From Curtobacterium sp. ISL-83 (GTDB lineage Bacteria; Actinomycetota; Actinomycetes; Actinomycetales; Microbacteriaceae), in NCBI RefSeq assembly GCF_018613895.1, contig NZ_JAGGPH010000007.1:496001-560000 (forward strand): a stretch of 64,000 bases of DNA, in the 5' to 3' direction. This document shows, piece after piece, positions 59,715-64,000 of this stretch (position 1 is the stretch's first letter; each line of letters begins with the position of its first letter). A model generated the notes under the pieces. It saw only the letters and a program-made list of their open reading frames with translations. It searched no databases and was not told where the DNA came from. Position numbers and translations under genes: made by a program.

Positions 59715-60095
59715 GTGAGTTCTCATCGGAATCGTCGTCGTGCCTCCCGGGTCGTCTCGATCGGGGTGGTCGCCGCGCTCGCCGCGTCCCTGACCGGCTG
59801 CGGCGAAGGAGCCGGCGTCGGCGCGGACTACGCGAAGATCTGCCGCGACAACTCCACCCAGAAGCGGCTGCCCGACAACGACTGCAACAACCACGGTGGC
59901 CACGCGGGCTGGTACTACCTGCACGTCGGCGGCAACCGCTCGACGAAGATCCCCGCGGTCGGCCGAACGGTCTCGGGCGGCGTGACGACGCTGCCGTCCG
60001 GCAAGACCGCGAAGTCGGGCATCTCGTCGCGGGGGAGCTCGGTGTCGAAGGGCGGCTTCGGCGGTTCCGGCGAGCACGGCGGGTTCGGCGGCTGA
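59715..60095 (+). CDS. Small lipoprotein with Gly-rich tail (YgiB-like)
   Basis: A 126-residue probable lipoprotein: basic start, hydrophobic core VVSIGVVAALAASL and lipobox LTGC (Cys29). The mature part has CRDNSTQKRLPDNDCNNHGG (two Cys that could form a disulfide), GWYYLHVGG, then a Ser/Gly-rich C-terminus ending SVSKGGFGGSGEHGGFGG. The KGGFG-type tail and the partnership with a YgiC-type ligase recall the E. coli YgiB-YgiC pair; full homology is not shown. GTG start behind TACCCT (leaderless-like). Its TGA overlaps the ligase ATG by one base, so the two are tightly coupled. It may be the ligase's substrate. Confidence 0.72.
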   Translation: MSSHRNRRRASRVVSIGVVAALAASLTGCGEGAGVGADYAKICRDNSTQKRLPDNDCNNHGGHAGWYYLHVGGNRSTKIPAVGRTVSGGVTTLPSGKTAKSGISSRGSSVSKGGFGGSGEHGGFGG

Positions 60096-61396
60096 TGGAG
60101 CGCGTCGCCTTCACCGAGCGCCCCGACTGGGAACGACTGATCCAGCAGACCGGACTCATCTACTCCCGGTCCGTGCGTGACGACGGCACGACCGTCGACT
60201 ACTGGAACGACCGTGCCGCGTACGTCTTCACCCTGCCGGAGGTCGAGGCCCTCGAACAGCAGACGGAGGAGCTGCACCGGATGTGCCTGGAGGCCGCCCG
60301 GTACCTCGCGAGCGGTGCGCTCGGCACGCTCGGGCTCACCCGCGAGGGGTTCGACCTCGCCGCGTGGTCGCTCGAGCAGCACGAACCCGACGTGTACGCG
60401 CGGTTCGACCTGGCGTACGCCGGGGACGGTTCGCCCGCGAAGCTCCTCGAGTACAACGGCGACACCCCGACAGGCCTGATCGAGGCCTCCGTCACGCAGT
60501 GGCACTGGCTGCAGGACCGGATCCGGTCCGGGGAGCTGCCCGCCGACGCCGACCAGTGGAACGGCATCCACGAGGCGATGGTCGCCCGCTGGCGCACCCT
60601 GTTGCACGAGTCGCTCCGCGCCGAGGAGGGCGGTCGTCTCTTCGTCGCGCACTCGGACCTGGACACCGCGGGCGAGGACTGGGACACCGTCGCGTACATG
60701 CGGGACCTCGCCGCCGAGGCCGGGTGGGAGCACACCGGCATCGAGATGAAGGACATCGGGTGGCACGCCGGTGCGCGACAGTTCGTCGGGAACCCCGAAC
60801 CCGCCGGGTCGTCCCGCAGTATCGCCGCACTGCCCGGCGACGAACCCGGCACCCAGTACCCCGTGATCCGGAACATCTTCAAGCTCTACCCGTGGGAGGA
60901 CCTGGTCTCCGGCGAGGACCGGGCGCAGGGCGACCAGGAGTTCGGCGCGTTCCTTGTCCGCGACCGGGGGCGGCTCGGCCACTGGTACGAGCCCGCGTGG
61001 AAGATGTTCCTGTCGAACAAGCTGCTGCTCGTGGCGCTCTGGCGGCTGTTCCCCGGGCACGACAACCTGCTGCCCTCGTACGCCGACGGACCGCACGGCA
61101 TGACGGACTTCGTCGTGAAGCCGGTGTTCGGGCGCGAGGGTGACGGCATCCAGGTCCACCGTGCGGACGGCTCGGTGACGTCCAACGGGCGCGAGTACCG
61201 GCGTCCGGGGACCGGCGGCGAACGGGTCTGGCAGCAGTACCACGAGTTGCCGGACTTCCCGGGACCGGACGGCCACAACCACCCGGTGCTCGGGTCCTGG
61301 GTGGTCGACGGCGAGTCGTGGGGCGTGGGCATCCGCGAATCCGACGGCCCGATCACCGACTACTGGTGCCGGTTCGTGCCGAACCTCATCCGCTGA
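60095..61396 (+). CDS. Glutathionylspermidine synthase family ATP-grasp ligase (YgiC type)
   Basis: A 433-residue ATP-grasp amide ligase related to the synthetase domain of glutathionylspermidine synthase and to E. coli YgiC/YjfC. Motifs: DLAYAGDGSPAKLLEYNGDT (metal and substrate Glu), IRNIFKLYPWEDLV, SNKLLLVALWRLFPGHDNLL, and VVKPVFGREGDGI (phosphate-binding Lys and Gly-rich loop). The C-terminal GSWVVDGESWGVGIRESDG completes the family profile. It lacks the amidase domain. Actinomycetes of this type do not make glutathione, so the true substrate is unlikely to be glutathionylspermidine. It follows the small lipoprotein gene with a TGATG overlap. Confidence 0.9.
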   Translation: MERVAFTERPDWERLIQQTGLIYSRSVRDDGTTVDYWNDRAAYVFTLPEVEALEQQTEELHRMCLEAARYLASGALGTLGLTREGFDLAAWSLEQHEPDVYARFDLAYAGDGSPAKLLEYNGDTPTGLIEASVTQWHWLQDRIRSGELPADADQWNGIHEAMVARWRTLLHESLRAEEGGRLFVAHSDLDTAGEDWDTVAYMRDLAAEAGWEHTGIEMKDIGWHAGARQFVGNPEPAGSSRSIAALPGDEPGTQYPVIRNIFKLYPWEDLVSGEDRAQGDQEFGAFLVRDRGRLGHWYEPAWKMFLSNKLLLVALWRLFPGHDNLLPSYADGPHGMTDFVVKPVFGREGDGIQVHRADGSVTSNGREYRRPGTGGERVWQQYHELPDFPGPDGHNHPVLGSWVVDGESWGVGIRESDGPITDYWCRFVPNLIR

Positions 61397-61422
61397 GACA
61401 GGTCGCTGAAGCGACCCACCGA

Positions 61423-61466
61423 CGGACGGGAGGCGCGTGGCGGCGCCGCCACGCGCCTCCCGTCCG
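61423..61466. terminator. Perfect 44-bp palindrome between convergent genes
   Basis: The left arm (61423-61444, beginning CGGACGGGAGGCGCGTGG) and the right arm (61445-61466) are exact reverse complements with no spacer, a 22-bp perfect inverted repeat. A smaller hairpin, GGTCGC-TGAA-GCGACC, lies just before at 61401-61416. It shares its arms with 23542-23585 and lies between the ATP-grasp ligase and the convergent Rossmann gene. Confidence 0.85.
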
Positions 61467-61494
61467 GCACCTGGTCCGGACGCGGACGCCGCGG

Positions 61495-62346
61495 CTACGC
61501 GTGTCGGACGCCCGTGCCCGCCAGCACCGCGCGGTAGCCCTCACGGAACGTCGGGTACCGCGGTGCCCAGCCGGTGGACCGCAGCAGCGCGTTCGACAGT
61601 CGTTTGTCCCCGCCGGTCTGTCGTCCGCTGGCGGCTGCCCGGGCGGGGACCGGCACGTCGAGCGCGTCGGCGAGGAACCGGAGCACGTCGTCGAGTCGTG
61701 CCGGTTCGTCATCGGTCCCGAGGTACAGCGGTGCGGGGTCGGGCGTCGTGGCGAGGTGCACGAGGGCCTGGGCGGCATCGTCCCGGTGGATCCGGTTCGT
61801 GTGCGGGGAACGGTCCGGTTCCGGAGCGAGTCGGGCGCTGCCGGATCGCACCTGCTCGATCAGGCGCTCGCGTCCGGGGCCGTAGATGCCGGACAACCGG
61901 ACCAGCACGGCCCCCGGGGCGCGGTGGCGGAGGAGCTGCTCGGCCTCGAGGAGGACGTCCGCCGTCGGTGTCCCGCCCCGGGCCGCGGTGCCCTCGGTGA
62001 CGGTACTGCCGTCGTCGGCGTCGTAGACCGCGGTCGACGAGACGACCAGCACGCGCGGGTCGGACCCAGACGCGGCGATGCCGTCGAGCACGTTCCGCAG
62101 CCCGTCGACGTACGTCGCCCGGTACTCGTCGACGTCACGACTGCCGGCGGCGAACGCCACCACGACGACGGCCGTGTCCGGGTCGATCGTCGGGACCTCA
62201 CGCCGGAGGTCGATGCTCCGGCCGGTGATCGGGGCAGGGATCAGCTCCGCGCGTCGGCGGAGTCCGACGACGTGGTGGCCGGCGGCGGCGAAGCGGAGGC
62301 CGGTCTCGATCCCGAGGTCGCCGCAGCCGGCGATGACGATGCGCAT
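61495..62346 (-). CDS. NAD-dependent epimerase/dehydratase-like protein
   Basis: A 283-residue extended-SDR-like protein. It starts MRIVIAGCGDLGIETGLRFA (GxGxxG-type motif), then LVVSSTAVYDADDG in the place of the catalytic Ser/Thr segment, VRLSGIYGPGRERLIEQ, and NRIHRDDAAQALVHLA, a common C-terminal signature. The YxxxK motif is missing, as in YeeZ-like members. Start ATG 62346 is chosen; a CACGAT box ends 6 bases before. It converges on the ATP-grasp ligase gene with the palindrome between. Confidence 0.86.
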   Translation of the reverse strand: MRIVIAGCGDLGIETGLRFAAAGHHVVGLRRRAELIPAPITGRSIDLRREVPTIDPDTAVVVVAFAAGSRDVDEYRATYVDGLRNVLDGIAASGSDPRVLVVSSTAVYDADDGSTVTEGTAARGGTPTADVLLEAEQLLRHRAPGAVLVRLSGIYGPGRERLIEQVRSGSARLAPEPDRSPHTNRIHRDDAAQALVHLATTPDPAPLYLGTDDEPARLDDVLRFLADALDVPVPARAAASGRQTGGDKRLSNALLRSTGWAPRYPTFREGYRAVLAGTGVRHA

Positions 62347-62450
62347 CCCGTCATCGTGCCAGCCGGCGCCGTGGTGAGGCTGCGGGCCCTCGCGGTGCCG
62401 GAAGCGGCCTGTCACGGTGCCGAAATAGGACGAAATGCGCGGAACGGACA

Positions 62451-62465
62451 GTTCACGGCGTGAAC
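62451..62465. promoter_or_regulatory. Hyphenated palindrome upstream of the small membrane protein
   Basis: GTTCAC-GGC-GTGAAC, next to an AT-rich TATTAAC, lies about 77 bases upstream of the 56-residue protein gene. It is a candidate operator in the 195-base divergent gap 62347-62541, which also contains a short hairpin (ACCAAG/CTTGGT). Confidence 0.45.
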
Positions 62466-62541
62466 TATTAACCAAGGCAACGACTTGGTGCCACGGTGGT
62501 GGGAGGGCTGCACATCCGCAGCCACGTGAAAGGACATCGTC

Positions 62542-62712
62542 ATGAACCACGCACTCTGGGTCACCCTCGCCATCATCGGCATCGTCCTGCTCCTCATCGG
62601 AGCGTTCGTCACCACGCTGAAGTTCCTGATCACCGTCGGGATCATCGTCCTCGTGGTCGCAGCGATCCTGCTCGTCCTCCGTCTCGTCCGTGGCGGGGCA
62701 TCGCGCGTCTGA
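62542..62712 (+). CDS. 56-residue membrane protein (hypothetical)
   Basis: Encodes MNHALWVTLAIIGIVLLLIG and a second hydrophobic segment LITVGIIVLVVAAILLVLRL, ending VRGGASRV: two membrane helices with a short turn, a positive C-terminus inside. AAAGGA lies 8 bases before the ATG. The size and composition resemble small hydrophobic proteins common in Microbacteriaceae, with no known function. It lies 79 bases upstream of the protein-kinase gene and may be cotranscribed with it. Confidence 0.75.
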   Translation: MNHALWVTLAIIGIVLLLIGAFVTTLKFLITVGIIVLVVAAILLVLRLVRGGASRV

Positions 62713-62791
62713 GCGCGACCCCGGCTCGCGTCGCCGTCGCGCGCCTGCGCGTGACCGCGGCCTGAGCCGCAGTGATCTGAAGGAGCTCCAC

Positions 62792-64000
62792 GTGGTGGAA
62801 GAGCAGCAGAGCCCGACGCTGCTCGCTGGGCGGTACCGCCTCGGTGCGGTCATCGGCACGGGTGGCATGTCCACCGTGCACCGTGCCCACGACGTGCAGC
62901 TCGGGCGCGACGTCGCCGTGAAGATCCTCCGCGCGGGGACCGGTCAGGACATCGACCGGACCCGCGCGGAACAAGAAGTGCGACTGCTCGCGCGGGTGAA
63001 CCACCCCGGGTTGGTCGCGCTCTACGACGCCACCATCACCGCGGACCCGTCCGAGGGTCCGTCGTTCCTCGTGACGGAACTGGTCCGCGGGTACAGCCTC
63101 GGGCGCCACCTGCAGCAGGGCCCGTTCCCGCTCGACGCGGTGCGGTGGATCGGCCAGCGGTTGGCCGCGGCGCTCGCTGCCGTCCACCAGAGCGGCATCG
63201 TGCACCGGGACGTCAAGCCCGGCAACGTGCTCGTCGAGGGCGACCCGCGCCAGGCCGGCAGCACCGTCAAGCTCACCGACTTCGGCATCGCCCTGACCGG
63301 GGGCACGACGCGTCGGACCGAGGTCGGCACGATCATCGGGACCGCGGCGTACCTCAGCCCCGAGCAGGTACTCGGCCTCCCGATCACCGGGGCGGCCGAC
63401 GTCTACTCGCTCGGACTGCTCCTGCTCGAACTCGCGACCGGGCGCCAGGCGTACCCGGGCAACCCCGTGGAATCTGCCATCGCGCGGTTGAACGCCCCCG
63501 TCCCGATCGACTCGTCACTCGACCCCGCGCTCACGGACCTGATCCGCAGGATGACCGCGAAGGACGCGGACGGGCGGCCCTCCATCGAGGCCGTCGAGAG
63601 CAAGCTCCGTGCGATGGAGTTCACTTCCGCTGCCGCATCCTCCGTCGGTGCTCCGACGGAGCGCATCGTCGACCCGCTGCCGCTCGCGGAGACCCGGGCG
63701 ATGCGGGCTGCGGTGCCCGTCGGTGCGGCGGCCGGTGTCGCTGCTGCTGATGACGGAGCCGCGCCGGTGTTCGTCCGTCGTCGCTTCGCGGTCAGCGGCC
63801 GCAAGGGTCTGGCCGTGGTGGCGGGCGCCGTCGTCGTCGCCGGTCTGACCATCGGTGCTGCGCTCGCGCCGCACCACGGCTCCGCTCCGTCGAGCTCGCC
63901 CTCGAGCTCCGTAGCGACACCGTCAGTCTCGCCGTCGCCGTCGCCGTCGCCGACGCACTCGCCGTCCCCGACGGGCTCGGCATCGCCGTCCCCCTCGCCG
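62792..64000 (+). CDS. Ser/Thr protein kinase, PknB/Hanks type (partial, cut by right edge)
   Basis: At least 403 residues, no stop before the window ends. The N-terminal kinase domain has all Hanks motifs: glycine loop IGTGGMSTVHRA, ATP Lys in DVAVKILRAG, catalytic loop VHRDVKPGNVLV, DFG (LTDFGIALTGG), and the APE-like position YLSPEQVLG. A linker follows, then a membrane helix (GLAVVAGAVVVAGLTIGAAL, about residues 350-369) and an extracellular Ser/Pro-rich stretch of SPSP type, cut at the end. GTG start with AAGGAG 6 bases ahead. No PASTA domain is visible within the window. Confidence 0.95.
   Translation, partial: MVEEQQSPTLLAGRYRLGAVIGTGGMSTVHRAHDVQLGRDVAVKILRAGTGQDIDRTRAEQEVRLLARVNHPGLVALYDATITADPSEGPSFLVTELVRGYSLGRHLQQGPFPLDAVRWIGQRLAAALAAVHQSGIVHRDVKPGNVLVEGDPRQAGSTVKLTDFGIALTGGTTRRTEVGTIIGTAAYLSPEQVLGLPITGAADVYSLGLLLLELATGRQAYPGNPVESAIARLNAPVPIDSSLDPALTDLIRRMTAKDADGRPSIEAVESKLRAMEFTSAAASSVGAPTERIVDPLPLAETRAMRAAVPVGAAAGVAAADDGAAPVFVRRRFAVSGRKGLAVVAGAVVVAGLTIGAALAPHHGSAPSSSPSSSVATPSVSPSPSPSPTHSPSPTGSASPSPSP

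Overview
This 64 kb window is chromosomal DNA from a high-GC actinomycete, most likely a plant-associated Microbacteriaceae such as Curtobacterium (inferred from gene content, not proven). Supporting signs are the NucS mismatch-repair endonuclease, a full coproporphyrin-dependent heme locus, frequent GTG starts with 4-nt overlaps, many apparently leaderless promoters, and several sugar-uptake loci with LacI or ROK repressors. I see no rRNA or tRNA gene, CRISPR array, insertion sequence or prophage. No stretch longer than about 280 bases lacks a gene.

Region 1 (1-5.6 kb, minus strand) is a plant-polysaccharide locus: a CUT1 sugar ABC transporter (two permeases, the second cut by the window edge, and a lipoprotein binding protein), its LacI-type repressor, and a secreted GH54 arabinofuranosidase fused to two ricin-type lectin domains. 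TTAATCGATTAA-type operators upstream of lacI and of the arabinofuranosidase gene tie them into one regulon. A short-chain dehydrogenase and a manganese catalase follow (5.75-7.5 kb).

Region 2 (7.6-15.8 kb) is a second sugar system. A ROK repressor diverges from a six-gene operon: RbsC-like permease, binding protein, RbsA-like ATPase, ROK sugar kinase and two Gfo/Idh/MocA dehydrogenases. Region 3 (15.8-31 kb) is a mixture: a 36-residue microprotein, an aldo-keto reductase, MarR and TetR regulators, a YbdK-type carboxylate-amine ligase, a Gfo/Idh plus sugar isomerase pair, an MFS carrier, an esterase, NUDIX and VOC proteins, a P-loop kinase, an NmrA-like protein, an HAD phosphatase with an MFS partner, and nucS. 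Region 4 (31-41.8 kb) holds an MFS/LacI divergent pair with a 22-bp palindromic operator, MATE and NCS2 transporters, an M13 peptidase coupled to a beta-lactamase-like protein without the usual Lys, a phosphotransferase, a YCII-like protein, an acidic protein with an exact 20-residue period, and a NUDIX protein.

Region 5 (41.75-53.2 kb) is the heme locus: hemA divergent from hemE-cgoX-[three small envelope genes]-chdC-cpfC-hemC-hemD-hemB-hemL. It covers every step from glutamyl-tRNA to protoheme through coproporphyrin. The expected hemD start codon reads GCG where five neighbouring heme genes read GTG. Region 6 (53.2-64 kb) has an ABC ATPase, a GntR regulator, a YhdH-type oxidoreductase, 6-phosphofructokinase, an AlkA-like glycosylase, a sugar MFS carrier, a small lipoprotein coupled to a YgiC-type ATP-grasp ligase, a Rossmann-fold protein, a 56-residue membrane protein and a Ser/Thr protein kinase cut by the right edge.

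Between genes there is a family of GC-rich hairpins built on CGGACGGGAGGCGCG or its complement, including a perfect 44-bp palindrome at 61423-61466, with pieces of the motif also inside coding sequence.
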